Source of the DNA: Paralvinella palmiformis
Taxonomy: Eukaryota; Annelida; Polychaeta; Terebellida; Alvinellidae
DNA: 64,000 nt
Assembly (NCBI GenBank): GCA_025642065.1
Contig: JAODUP010001582.1
Coordinates: 1 to 64,000 of the forward strand
Direction of reading: 5' to 3'
Part shown: piece after piece, positions 20,468 to 32,740 of the stretch
How positions within the stretch are numbered: the stretch's first letter is position 1
Layout: the number at the start of each line of letters is the position of its first letter
The notes under the pieces: model-generated
Databases searched by the model: none
Told to the model about the DNA's origin: nothing
Seen by the model: only the letters and a program-made list of their open reading frames with translations
Program-made: the position numbers and the translations under genes

Positions 20468-21690
20468 CCACTGTAAGAAAGTTATGTCGTTATTACAACA
20501 TGTTTGAGTTTATTAGCTTTGTTATGTATAATGTAGAATCTATATTGTTGTCCTCTTATGTGGTCTGGCGAAACGACCTATTAATTCATACAATGCTGCT
20601 TGATGGATTTATACTCCTGGAGTCGTTTGTTACTCCGGCAGGCATCTCCGTGGGTATTAAGCTGCGGACAGAGTTTTTCCCTATTATGAGTAATTAGATT
20701 ACACTGATATAGGATTTCTTTTAAATGTATAGCTATTATAATCCCGACGTGTCATTCGCAGTATCGGAGATCTGCCTGAAATCCGCTGTTCTCGACCATG
20801 GGTCAAATAGATCAAGTGGATAGGCGCTTTAATTTAGATCCCACCACACCTAACTGCATATTCTTAGGGACGCTAAATTAAGCGTGAATGAACGTTCCCT
20901 TAGTGATGAACGGAAAAGTATGATGGTTAACTGTTAGGTTCGAGTAAATCGTAGTATTTACTCAGGTTTGAGACGATATTTCGTTCTAGTCCAGTAATAA
21001 TCCACTGTGCGGTATTGCTACTTTGTTTATATTTTAGTTAAATCGCTTCAGTGAGTCCATACTGAGTTAGTGTACATTCTCTTTGTTATGAACAAACTGT
21101 AATGTTTGTTAACACGCTGAGGCTATATATAGGGCTTGAATTTTCACTTAGGTTAGAGAAGAACTTCGACGCCAGACCAGTCGGACGTGTATTGATACAT
21201 GGTTCATATAGGTAGGATTTATTCAGTTATTCGAACCCAGAATAAAGCTGAGGTCAGCATCTGAGGTGTCGAAATGCTTTATATACAGGTTTCTTTTGGA
21301 CCACAGAAAATTACTGTTGAATGTAAACTGTGGTGTCAAAATAGTTTGATATGTATGTAGCAAGTCACCATTGAACCACACGCACGTGTTGTTTGTTGCG
21401 AGCTGTGGTATCAAATGGTATGTTTTTACGTGCTTCCGCTTTTTGTACGTAGCCTGCATGTAGCCGCTTTCCTGTGGGCGTGACATATTTGTCGCGTACG
21501 AAAAGCGAATTAGCTGGTTCCCACAGGCTGATGAGTAGACCAGACACATGCTTAGGTATACGCACACATTTATCAATATGTGGAGGTATGGAACATTTTA
21601 TTTTTAGATTAATGTATGTATAGTTGTATTTAGATTTATGGAGGTAGGTTTCGAAGGATGTTTAGATATGTTGATGCTCTGTGCCTGTTG
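20468..21690 (+). repeat. Dispersed repeat R2, copy c (longest)
   Basis: The apparent 5' edge is TGTAAGAAAGTTATGTCGTT, shared with 47905. GGTCTGGCGAAACGACCTAT follows, then a CTCCGGCAGGCATCTCCGT region shared with 29.99 kb, GGTTAACTGTTAGGTTCGAG, CCACTGTGCGGTATTGCTAC, a TATA-like stretch at 21124-21132, GACGCCAGACCAG, then the body through GGGCGTGACATATTTGTCGC and GCTGATGAGTAGACCAG. Within it, CGCTTTAATTTAG and CTAAATTAAGCG near 20826-20886 can form a hairpin. The minus frame at 21223-21576 is open for 117 codons but is not conserved in the other copies. Confidence 0.68.
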
Positions 21691-22205
21691 CCTCTTACTA
21701 TGTACCCCAAAAAAACCACACACACACACACAAATACATTCTGCTTTCGTGTCATTTAGAATTGCATGAACATAACCTTAGTCATCATCATTAATCGAAA
21801 GAGCCAATTCTGCCCTTAATCTGAGGGATAAAAGGCTTCTTTTTCCTTTGCGTTATCTATTCGGAAACAATTATATTACTCATTGAATGAAATTGGTATG
21901 ATGCTGAAGATGTGAACCTTTAGATTAATCCTTATTTGCATAAATCTCAAGGATGCCGATAATGCCAACATGCCTGGTAACATTAATGAATATATTTGTA
22001 TAGTGTTTAATGGTTAGTTTACCTGTAAGACTTTCATTATATATCACAATCAGGATAATTCCACTTTATGTGATAGTTCCTCCGGAAATGTGATGGAAAT
22101 AGCGCTTTCCAAATCTGACTACGATAACAAAATCGATATGAAATTACTTTCTTTTTCAACGTGACAAACAGAAGCGTTCACCGTTGTAATGGCAATGATG
22201 GCAAG
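21691..22205. other. Spacer, no gene recognised
   Basis: It holds a short (CA)n at about 21716-21733 and nothing else recognised. Confidence 0.4.
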
Positions 22206-22209
22206 AAAA

Positions 22210-22360
22210 AGTGGGTGAGTGGGTGGGTGGGTGGGTGGGTGAGTGGGTGAGTGAGCGGGTGGGTGAGTGAGCGGGTGAGTGAGCGGGTGAGTGAGCGGGT
22301 GAGTGAGCGGGTGAGGGGGTGAGTGAGCGGGTGAGTGAGTAGGTGATGAGTGAGTGAGTG
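22210..22360. repeat. (GTGAGTGAGCGG)n minisatellite
   Basis: Four-base GTGA/GGTG units are organised into 12-bp higher-order units such as GTGAGTGAGCGG. The open frame through it on the minus strand (SPAHSPAHSPAH) is a by-product. Confidence 0.92.
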
Positions 22361-22879
22361 TAGTCAGGGAAACTCATATTCCTTCTTCTCAGTTAATGCC
22401 AGCTGTACTATTTGAGTGAGTTAGCGAGTGAGTGCGTGCCTTCTTGAGTGAGTGTGAAACGTATTTGTTTAATCTCGGCTGTAGTCATACCCAAGACATA
22501 TGAATAATGGAGAAACATCCCACAATTACACCTATAATTCTGCCTCGAATCCTGATCCTGAGATTTCTCGCGTTGGACTCTAATAATTGTACTATAAGAG
22601 CCCTCAGTCAACTATATAATAAACGTTATTAATGTTGTAAAGAGGACTAAAATATTAACTGGAATCGAGCAAGGACAATAACACGGACAATATTAAACAA
22701 ATCAGCATCTGTTTATTATACGTTTTGTATAGTTCATATCTATAGCTCCTACTATAACGATATTACATGTCTATGCTTCTATTAGTTATGGATAATTTAC
22801 CGATAATTTATATGATTAGACGAAAACCTTTAATATTTGTCCTTTTGTATAAGTCGGTTTATTTGTTTGTCTTTCAGTC

Positions 22880-22914
22880 TGTCTGACTGTCTGCCTGTCT
22901 GCCTGTCTGTCTGC

Positions 22915-22951
<37 letters not shown>

Positions 22952-23505
22952 CATCCATCCATCCATCCATCCATCCATCCATCCATCCATCCATCCATCC
23001 ATCCACCCATCCACCCATCCACCCATCCACCCATCCACCTATACACCCCTCCACCTCTACACCCCTCCACCTCTCCACCTATACACCTCTCCACCTATAC
23101 ACCTCTCCACCTATACACCTCTCCACCTATACACCTCTCCACCTATACACCTCTCCACCTATACACCGCTCCACCTATACACCTCTCCACCTATACACCT
23201 CTCCACCTCTCCACCTCTCCACCTATCCACCTATCCACCTCTCCACCTCTCCACCTCTCCACCTATACACCTCTCCACCTATACACCTAACCGCCCACCC
23301 ACCCATTCATCCATACACCCACCCACCCATTCATCCATACACCCACCCACCCATTCATCCATACACCCACCCACCCATTCATCCATACACCCACCCACCC
23401 ATTCATCCATACACCCACCCACCCATTCATCCATACACCCACCCACCCATTCATCCATACACCCACCCACCCATTCATCCATACACCCACCCACCCATTC
23501 ATATA
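22880..23505. repeat. Compound satellite: ATCT, ATCC, 16-bp and 24-bp units
   Basis: The array moves in steps from CTGTCTGC to (ATCT)n, (ATCC)n and CACCCATC units. It continues as about 15 copies of a 16-bp unit (CCACCTATACACCTCT) at about 23036-23288, then eight to nine copies of a 24-bp unit (ACCCACCCACCCATTCATCC plus ATAC) at about 23290-23500. Each step can be derived from the last by a few substitutions. A 263-codon frame crosses it because 24 is a multiple of three and pyrimidine-rich units lack stops. Confidence 0.95.
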
Positions 23506-24060
23506 TGCTTCTCTGTCGATCTAACTGTCAATTTGTATGTATCCAATACCACAATCAGTCTGTTAACTAAAGTCGACTTATGTTCACAGTCTTTCTTATC
23601 AATTATTAATCTAGATTTTATTACATAATGAGGAGTCCCTAAAAGAACAGTTCACCCTCAGATAATATTATATAAATGTGTAATGTTTATAAAAGTAATA
23701 CAATTTCGCCCGATGATAATCACGAACTCATATATATATATATATTATAGATATACTAAAAAGAGATAATCTTAATTACCTATGGCTTCCTCAAATGCCA
23801 TATTGTACGGTAACGAGGTGTGTTCTGACGTCGGATGGCGCAAGGATTATGTAGCCATCTCGATCCAGAAGAAGTCAAGCCACTGATGCTCATTTGTAGC
23901 CATCCTCGTGAGATTACCTGTCAGTGTGCTCAGCCTACAAACTGACGCCATCGTCGGTTCATCTAAATTAATCTCACAGCTTGGTAGATACGTCTTGTTA
24001 CAAAAGTACAATTTTTAAAAGACATTTCCCTGTATAATTTTCTTTAGCCATTTCAATAAC
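23506..24060. other. Spacer, no gene recognised
   Basis: The part at 23780-23990 is noticeably less AT-rich and may be an old element, but I could not identify it. Confidence 0.35.
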
Positions 24061-24365
24061 ATAAAAGGAAAGTCATCCCGAAAACTCAGGTCATCCAGTC
24101 AGATACTATTACAGGTGCCCGTGTCTCGACCTAAGTCATATGGTGATTGTGCGTTTAAAGTGTTGCAGCCCCCACTTTGTGGAATAGGTTGCCGGCAGAT
24201 ATTAGAAATGCGTCGTCGCTTGAAAGTTTTAAATCTTTCTAAAAAGGTTTTTTACATACATATTATTTGGGGTATTATTATATTACATATTATTTGTATA
24301 GCGCCTTTGAATGGTTCCTGCTAGTAAGGGCGCTTTATTAAATATACATTATTATTATATCACAC
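24060..24365 (+). pseudogene. L2-like LINE 3' end (C)
   Basis: The translation gives VSRPKSYGDCAFKVLQP, then after a one-base shift PTLWNRLPADIRNASSLESF and KSF. This is the extreme C-terminus of L2/CR1-type LINE proteins (VPR-K-YG-RAF----P-LWN-LP--IR-A-SL--FK). The 3' UTR that follows ends with TAGCGCCTTTGA ... AAGGGCGCTTTATTAAAT, a hairpin, and a short ATT run. Only about 300 bp of the element remain, consistent with 5' truncation on insertion. Confidence 0.88.
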
Positions 24366-24614
24366 TGTAATATTTATAAATGGGTTGTTTCCTTTCTGAA
24401 ACTTACCTGTTTGGCCGACTTCTGTTTACATTGTTATAACCGGTTAATACAAAGAACTTGTATTAAGTGTCTGGCTTCATAATCCGGACGACTTATAGTA
24501 GAATCACCAGTACCAATCACGCTATTATTGTCCAGAAATTTAGACATAATAGCAGTTGATGTATGACATTGTGGTCTATTATAGTGTGATGTGGGACCCA
24601 ATGCCTCTGACTTC

Positions 24615-24800
24615 AGCACTCGATGTTTCTGTTGCATCACCCTTATTATATATCAGCCCAGCCTACACCCATTGACTGGTCCAGCTTCAGTATCCCACTA
24701 GAAGCCAACACTCCTGTTGTCATATCTATCTGGATCACTGAGGCATATAAGCTCCCACACCATGCCAAGGGATGGACTACGAGAAGAGATAATCCAGTTA
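24615..24800 (+). repeat. Coding-like repeat R6, copy a
   Basis: The plus frame gives PLEANTPVVISIWITEAYKL then HHAKG. A related minus-strand frame near 63.5 kb gives EPKTPSGITLWVTESYKF then SPHQG. The DNA CACTGAGGCATATAAG also matches CACTGAGTCATACAAG. The pair is probably part of a mobile element protein that I do not recognise. Confidence 0.4.
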
Positions 24801-24829
24801 CTCGTCTAATAAACAATTAAATCGTTTTC

Positions 24830-25847
24830 TTCTTGTTGTATAAAAACAATTTTCTAAGAACGATACAACATTTTCTTGTAAATTGATCAAAAGAGAATCC
24901 CGATTTTATTATTTCACAAGTAAAATTGATATTAATAAACACATGCCGTAGTACCGAATTATTCATTTAAGCCATGATTCATTCGCTAACATTTACACAT
25001 ATAAGTTGTTCTTCATATTTAAGGTTATTATGATACAAAATGCCGTTTAAAATTTGACCCAAATTGAGGAAACCTTTTAAACATATTAGATAAGTGAAAA
25101 GGTATTAATAGTAATATCATTAATATTTATATACTGACTATGTTGATGTTATAATTATTATTACACTTGTAATACAATCTTTATAAAACATTTCCTAATC
25201 TAAAATGGACGGTATATAATTTATATTCCTTGTATCGATATGATTTGATAATGGTTACCTGATTTATTAAAAATTGGGTAATTTAGTAAATAATATAAAC
25301 AAAGTTTGTCGCAATTGATTTATAATTATTTAAAGAGGGTAGAGTAATATTTTCTATATTGTCTATTAGATATACCTGGTTGTATCTCAATATCTTATTC
25401 ACGAAAAACATCATAAAGCTCTGATGTTGCCATGTAAAATTCAATTCTTAAAAACAAACAACTGTCTTTGGTTAATTCAATTTAATCCTTATAATTATAG
25501 GATGATATCGATAGATTATTGACAAGACAAGATTAGATTGTTTCAGTCAGCCAAAATCTTCAAGCCACCTGGTGAATAAAAACAAATAAATAGGCTATTT
25601 AGTGCGATTATACAAGGATTTTAATAATAGCATGTACATAGTCCGTAGTGAGATTACAAATATGACTCTTTTCACTCCAATGTATCCGCTATATCTCCAT
25701 GAATTCTGATTTACATTTTGAAAAGTACGTTTATTAAACAATGAATTGTGGTTTAAATATATAATATTAGATTAGTGCATTTACTGATGATCATGTTTAT
25801 TAATATCAGTATTACTCGTTTAATTAGTGATATAATTAGGTATATCG

Positions 25848-25917
<70 letters not shown>

Positions 25918-27138
25918 AGTTGGGTTCATAGAACATTATTTTATATAACAGGAACACGTTAAGATTTATTTATTTTCAGCGATATGATGCATTTATCGTT
26001 ATGAGTCTGAGTATTGTGTTTATAACGCTTCAATTATTTGTATAATTTAATTTAATATCCGACAAAAATTTAACATTACTCAATATTTGCTAAACAATTA
26101 TAAAAGGATAATCTCTATGAAGATCCGAATATAAATAACTTTGATTGAGAAAATGAAATAAGAAGTTAAGGTTATTATCAGCTATTTTAGGGATTTACGC
26201 CAGAAGAGATAAAACCTGTAAACTGAAAAACAATCACTCTCTTAGACATTAATAATAGAATATTTTATGACATTAAGAAGCAGTATTAAAATCACTTCTG
26301 GGACCAATTACTAGTTAACATGATTAACGATGGCTCGTAATTTAAGAAAATCTAGATTGATATTTTATTCTGATGTTGATAATGGTTGAATAATTTCAAC
26401 TTAAGTCGATTTATGATTAATTAAGTGGGCAAATACGGATATGACGATGGACGTACGCGAACACACTCTAATACAACCGATACACAGTAACGTTTAGAGG
26501 GATTAATATATAGTGGCAATGATAATTAAGTGCAGGCATATTAATATACACAATTCTAAACAGCCACTGATAAATTCATATTACTGTGATAGGTAATTCA
26601 TCTAAACCTTATAGTAAATAATCGTTATATAAAAGCTATTTTAATATCGCCGGATTACGATTAGTCTTTATCTTTATATACTTCCCCTAAATGTAATCTT
26701 TTAATACAAGTATCATGAAATAAAAAATAAAGTATTTTATTATGTTGATACATTTTTATTAAATAATAAAAGGTTTATAGGATATTTCTATCAACCACAA
26801 CATTAAATTTGGGCATAACAGCAACGATAATAGTATTATAACTAGCGCCTTCTTCAAATTGAATCAGATAATTTAGATGCAATAGTGCTGTTCTACTCAA
26901 TACTTTGAATGTGCATAATATGATATTGTACTCGGAAATGACACGTAGAGGAAGCTAGTGCAGCTGGAATAAAACGGGTGGTCTATATTCCATTTTGCGA
27001 GTGCGTGTCAGCTGACTCGCAGCACAGTTGTACACTCGTCGTAGATGTTTTTTTCAGAAAGAGGGGTACAGTATATAACAATGCATTGCCTTAGTTCAGT
27101 CGAAACGTGACAAGGGCTTGGATTAAAGCTTTGCATGT

Positions 27139-27140
<2 letters not shown>
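24830..27140. other. About 2.3 kb AT-rich spacer
   Basis: It holds one (TA)n microsatellite at 25849-25912. No open frame above about 60 codons and no repeat partner was seen. Confidence 0.5.
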
Positions 27141-27141
<1 letters not shown>

Positions 27142-27196
<55 letters not shown>

Positions 27197-27197
27197 A
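27142..27197. repeat. (AT)n microsatellite
   Basis: Two AT runs separated by an AA slip. Confidence 0.93.
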
Positions 27198-27339
27198 ATG
27201 AAATCATATATATATTTGCGAATAAGCTATATGTTATTTATTTGATAAAAACACAGCTTACAATTCACCACCTTTTCTATTCCGAATATTATCCAATATA
27301 GTCTTTAGATTTCTCAAAGACATGGGAAAATGCATATAA

Positions 27340-28510
27340 CTGAATTCTACCTAAATGTGAAGATTGTTAATCGTCTTTACAATGAAAACAATTTAGACAA
27401 CTTCAGCATTGTGCTGTTCATAAACATGCCTTCAATACAAGATTCAATCGAAGATCAAAAGCATCCCATTTATCACATGGCTTTAAAGTCATGTACGCTT
27501 GTGGATCATCTGCATAACAATGATTAATGTGGTTTGGCATACGCACAGTAATTATTGTATCCCAAAACAGATCCCTGTGTCACACCAAAATGAAGCAGTG
27601 GTTGATCTAGTTATGTTTATCCGCGATTTAAAGACACTGAGTTCTGTCGGCGATGTATGACATTACCCAAGTTAATGCCTTTTCCTTAGATGCAATATCG
27701 CATTAAATATAATAGCTGCATACACGGAAATATTGTTGGTAGTATTTGGGGATGATAAATGATCTTATTCCTGATGATTGGTTTTTTACTCATGAAATAA
27801 TTGCTGAACATAAACGCCAGGATTTCAGCAGAGGTAAATTGTGGAAGATTCCCATTTGAGTAAATTCCCATCAAGTTCTTAGATGATCTGAAGAGTTTGA
27901 ACGATATCAATGTGATAATATTTTAACAAAGGGGTCCATAATGATTAATGATAATTTTGGATACTTTGTTATAGGGTTATACATGTTCATCAACTGATCC
28001 TCAACATTCACTCAGGTATTGAGACGACCTTAGATCCTCCATACATTATTTAATATTTATGCCACGATCATTTGGAATGCAATATATCTTCATATGCAAT
28101 TGGGCTTGTCCATATTAATAACCAACTGTACAGGCAGATGATCGCTGAAAGACGTATCTTTGTTGCTACTCAGACAAGGGTCGCCTACAGAAGGAGCTAC
28201 TACTATGATGGAGTTCGATTCCTTAGAGATGACTAAATCTAGTATGTAGTCCCCTTTGTGAGTTGCATTACAGACTAGCCGAGTCAATTCGTGTGATACC
28301 AATATCCTGCAAAACCCAAGAACTTCAACATCAGACTTATTATCCACATGGAAATTTACATAATCAGTTATTATGATATCATATGGGATAATGCTATCTT
28401 AGGTAAGTATTTAGACCATTTATCAAAGAATAACGAGTTTCTAAAGCCATTTTGTTTAGAAGGAGGGGGACGATATATAATAGATAATTTAACCGTAACC
28501 TTACCTATAT
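27340..28510 (-). pseudogene. L2-like LINE remnant (D), endonuclease to reverse transcriptase
   Basis: Read on the minus strand, the 28347-28090 frame gives the endonuclease C-terminus (LVCNATHKGDYILDLVIS, then SDHLPVQLVINMDKPNCI). The linker follows at 28060-27930, homologous to LINE B but shortened. Then come NLMGIYSNGNLP, TSAEILAFMFSNYFMSK and IIRNKI at 27900-27760, and finally, near 27600-27400, the reverse-transcriptase boxes VTQGSVLGY, a Y/F-A-D-D-like CRxST stretch and WDAFDLRLNLVLKAC in shifting frames. Most of the palm domain between the linker and VTQGS is missing. The uninterrupted GTACAGG at about 28127 is the empty-site counterpart of the hAT insertion in LINE B. Confidence 0.8.
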
Positions 28511-28519
28511 GTATGGTAT

Positions 28520-29270
28520 AATCCTTGTTTTAAAAATGGGTATATTCCTCGGTTGTCTTTGGCTTACTATGATTACTATAATTAAATTCATAATCTGAAG
28601 GAATCAACACATTTGTGATGAGCTGATCAGTATATATAAACAATTTGCGATATAATATAATCAGCGAGAGGGGTTGCTTTATTTCTCAACTGGATTAAAC
28701 ATTCAGACAACATCTCAATAAAAGGATACCAACCTTCTGATTATTATGTAAGGTATCCATTTAATCCAGTTATGAATAATAAAAGTGTATAGCTCCGTTG
28801 TCCTTCCAATAAGAAGAGTAATGTTTTGGTATGATGTGTTGATGAGGCCTCAACGAATTGCACAACGAAAGAGTATTATTAATAAAGCTAATACTATCTA
28901 CAGCTATTTTATTTTTTATCGTTGTATTCTAGCATTTATTCGTATTAATAATAACACATAGTGCATAAAAATGAAGTGGCTTAGGCAAGCAAAGTTCCCT
29001 TACTAGCAATGTCTGTTACACATAATCTTTAGTACATTTACTTGAATTTAATAACTGTTACATTGCGTATCAGGTAGCTTTGAGGAATATACAAATCATC
29101 TAATACTCTCAAACTAGCTTCTTTCCTCAGCGAATTAGAGACGTATAATTCTATGTTATTATTACGCAGATATCATTCTCAGGATATTTATAGCATTGTT
29201 CGTTCTGTCTGATTTAAAATAATATTTACTTCTAATTTTGATTCAGTAAGGAGTTATGTAAATCATTAAA
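28520..29270. other. Spacer, no gene recognised
   Basis: It contains an ATCCAGTTATGAATAA-type inverted pair of short words near 28690-28770 and no coding signal. Confidence 0.35.
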
Positions 29271-29274
29271 ATTA

Positions 29275-29985
29275 TAATACTGTATTTTTATTACAAGTTT
29301 TTCTAATGATGACCATCTCTTGTGAGATGATTAACATGAGATATATAGATTAATTGTATCCTGTCCCTTTATTATCGTATGATCAAATAGTAGCATGTGT
29401 GTCTATATTATCGCTCTATATTACAGTTACAGTTTTTAAGCCTGTCAGTAATTATAATCATTGACCTTTGACTTTTCTTTCAGGTCGACCATTATAAGAC
29501 TCATTTCCCGCTAATTTGCTGAAAGGTGGCAGTTGACAGAAATGAGAATTTGTAATTAGCCTTCAGGACAACACGTGATACAATTGTAAGAACTTCGGTA
29601 TTTTAGACGTACCTGGAAGGAATTACAGCGGTTGGCTATTGCTTTTATGAAGTCAAAGAAATCAACTCCGTATGAATTTTATTTTCGTAATGTGAGTTTT
29701 TGTAGTCTGGAACAGATGCTGAGATCAATGTCGACTGGCAATTGAATTAAAAACCAACATGAATAAGTTCTGAAACATTAATTGTCTGCTGAGAAGTAAA
29801 CAAAACGCGGTTATTTCGCGGATATTTTCGGTAAATCTGTCGGTTGATATTCGGTTTACAGGACAAAGAGTCCGTGTTACTTAATCTAATCAGGATATTA
29901 CTCTTGAATATGATAACACCTCTGTGACTTTGACATATTCTAGAAAATTAAGTCTTTAAATATACTATTTCTGGTATTTATATTC
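29275..29985 (+). repeat. Dispersed repeat R1, copy c, with possible left flank
   Basis: The core at 29560-29985 shares AACACGTGATACAATTG, TTTATGAAGTCAAAGAAATC, GAGATCAATGTCGACTGGCA and TAATCTAATCAGGATATTAC with 4740-5270. A weaker match (TTATTACAAG, TAATGATG) at 29290 corresponds to the direct repeat left of copy a. R2 begins immediately after it. Confidence 0.55.
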
Positions 29986-30890
29986 CTTGAAGCGTTTGCT
30001 ATACTCCGTCAAGTATCCCGTTATATATTTAGATCTGGGCAGGGTTTATTTTTACGATTGTAAATAATTGGGTTACGATCATGGAACAAATCGCTTAATA
30101 TATAGTAATTAGTATAATTACATAAATGCATAACTTTAGGGAAGATAAAAAATAAATAGATGAGTGTTCAATAAGTTATGAACATAAAGGTATGAGGATT
30201 AACTGTTATGTTTGGGTAAATCATTGTTTTTACTCAGAATTGATGGAAACATTTCATTATGGTCCTGTAATAATCATTTATGCAATATTAATACTTTGCT
30301 TTTAAATAATTAATACTTTGCTTATTAATTGGACCACTTCCTTATGTAGGTTTAGTGTACGCCACATAAGTTTGTCACGTGTTCAATTAAAAGCTGCTAG
30401 GCTGGCTGACACACCGTGTACCTATAAAGGATTAAACTTTGTAGATATATTAGCTTATCATTTAACAACAAGAACTTGATGTTTATTGTAACGAATAGCA
30501 TAAAATGATTAACTTGTATGTGCTACCTATTCTTATTCATACATAGTTCCGCTTACTTTAGGAAAGAAAGCATTTGTCTTCTTCGAATAGCGGCTCGTTT
30601 GGGCTACACAAGGAGAGGAGTTGCCAAGACATATTATCATTGTTTGGCATTCATTTATATATGATATATAGATCTGTGAAGGTGTAGGTTTATGTAGGCT
30701 TAGGTTTATATACGTTTAATTTCACTTATGAATATATATATATATTAGTTATATTCGCATTTGGGTTGATTCATGTTTGTGTTCATTCACGGATTTATAG
30801 ATTTAACTATTTGTAGATTCTTGTATGCGTAGATTAATGGAAGTTTAGATTATGGAGATTGTTTGCCTTGCTGGTCTGTGCAAATGGCAT
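29985..30890 (+). repeat. Dispersed repeat R2, copy d
   Basis: Shared in order with copy c: a CTTGAAGCGTTTGCTATACT region, GGATTAACTGTTATGTTTGG, AATAATCATTTATGCAATAT, a TATA-like CCTATAAAGG at 30421-30430, TATTAGCTTATCATTTAACA and a CTTGTATGTGCTACCT..TTCCGCTT region. It is more diverged than copies c and e. Confidence 0.5.
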
Positions 30891-31049
30891 CATGAATATA
30901 TATATATATATATATATATTATAAAACAAACACACACACACATACACACACCGTCATTTTAAAGTTGTTTATTCGTCTGATCGAGAAAAAGTGCTAACAC
31001 AGTTTCATGATTGACAAACATAGTAAAATTAATATTAAAATTAAAGCTT

Positions 31050-31185
31050 TCTTTATCTGTTCAAATAACGTATGTCCTTATTTTTCAAGACATCTGCCTT
31101 TGACGTATCAATTGGCACCCAAAGATAGGCCTAGCATTAAGAGATTGACAGTTATGTGTCCTGTAGGAATGGTTGTCACGTGATA
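31050..31185 (+). promoter_or_regulatory. Conserved upstream block of copy 3
   Basis: TATGTCCTTATTTTTCAAGA, AAGAGATTGACAGTTATGTG and a TTGTCACGTGAT element follow the order found in the other copies, although the TTTACACACGATGATGG part is poorly kept. Confidence 0.4.
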
Positions 31186-31199
31186 AATTAGACAGGAAA

Positions 31200-31985
31200 T
31201 GGACTCCGAGCGTTTTGTGGCGTTATTTAATCTCTAGATGGAACCAATCATTCACACGGTACCAAATGGAAACCAAACGTTACAACGACCTTCAGATGAA
31301 GAAAGGTCAAAACTGATTGCCTACGTCATAAAGTATTAATACAGCAAGTCAATGTCAAATAAGAGTAATTCATTATCAATAAAGGTTAGAGGGTTTTGAC
31401 GGTTTTGTTCGCTATGTATTTTTAGTACATCCCCAGGTGATCTATCTAGGCTACCTAGCCGCCATATTGTAGATATATTACCTGGACAAACCATCCGAGG
31501 ATATCAATATAGCGCTATATTAGCTATCTACCTGTCACTCTAATGTATTATCAATATTTGTGGATTATGTTAATGAGATGTTGATACTACCTGGCCAACC
31601 TCTATGGCGTAAAACAAAACGAATAAGGTCAAAGTGAATCATATCAATTGACTCTTGTGTTGATTCAAGAAGGTCGCGGTTATGGTCATCTATTTTAACA
31701 TTTCATCACCAACAACACTATTCCGGAAGACGTTTATCACGTATCGTATAGCGTTTGACGCCACACCAATCGTGGAATGTTTGACGTCATTAGACGTTCG
31801 ACGTCGTAATAAAATGAAAATTGTTAAATTAGCCAGAAATAACCATACACATGACCTTTGTCTTCAGAACGATAATAGGATAAAGATATGTTATAGTAAT
31901 AGCTGCTTATTGAGATAAAGTAACCTATTTGTGATGTGTGACACTGTCGTTAGATATTCCATAAATATTCAACTTTACATACTCG
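31200..31985 (+). pseudogene. Sulfotransferase-like family copy 3 (decayed)
   Basis: The frame FVALFNL has a TAG in place of the Trp codon kept in copy 2 (near 31220). MEPIIHTVPNG, a DEERSK stretch, VHPQVIYLGYLAAIL with an in-frame TAG, YYLDKPSEDIN, LSTCHSNVLSIFVDYVNEML, and KMKIVKLARNNHTHDL near 31810 follow. The membrane anchor is mostly lost. It retains the base that is missing in copy 2 (TATTACCTGGAC), so it helps establish the ancestral frame. Its 3' flank to about 32740 also matches the flank of copy 2. Confidence 0.6.
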
Positions 31986-31989
31986 TGAT

Positions 31990-32740
31990 ATCGATAAAAA
32001 CACAAAATTTTAAAATCTATCTTATTGAGGTTACAACTTCACGATGAGTTTGCCTCTACTCATTGTCTCGAGGAATTAAATACTTATTATTGTTTAATAT
32101 ATGGCACATCTGTTTGTTTTTATTATTATTAGAAGATGATGAAAAAGCGAAACATCAGAGGAAGATCCAGATACACACATATATATTATAATAGGATATA
32201 CACAGAGGCGCGCACACAAATTTCTTTTTGGGAATTTTCCTGTTTCTCTTCTGTTTTTCGTTCTGCTCATAAACCAGTATTTGTTCGTAAATAATTGGTG
32301 TTATACATGTCAACATGTCAATATTTAAATTTCGAATTTTTTCAATGTCTGATCTCAACGAAAAGGTACACAAATTCGTTCCAATGGGCTAAAATAGGAT
32401 ATCACGCTATACATGCATATGATTTGGTCATTTCTATGACCTCCTGTTATTTTCAAGTCTACATATTGACCCCGAAATAGAAGACATTCTATATAGGATA
32501 AGCTGCTGTATAGTTGTTATCTGTCAACATTACAGCATTATGTTACTAGCTGGGAATATTTGATAACATGATATATAACCTAAAGTTATGATAATACGAT
32601 AATATGTGATGATGCGATCATTTATGGTAATGTAGTGAAATATGATATGAAATGGAAATTTATTGACACGAAGAAGGTAAATAGTAATTTTAATCTATAA
32701 AATAATCAATATATAACAAGTTGGCTTGATTTATTAGAAT
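31990..32740 (+). repeat. 3' flank of copy 3, partner of 19463-20300
   Basis: TACTCGTGATATCGA, GGAATTTTCCTGTTTCTC, CGTTCTGCTCATAAACCAGT, TGTCAATATTTAAAT and TATAACAAGTTGGCTT align with the flank of copy 2. No coding signal is shared. Confidence 0.6.

Noticed and set aside
22837..23628. 263-codon plus-strand frame rich in His, Pro, Ile and Thr
   Set aside because: It is the compound satellite read in one frame. The opposite strand is open as well, and no start context, domain or flanking coding signal exists.
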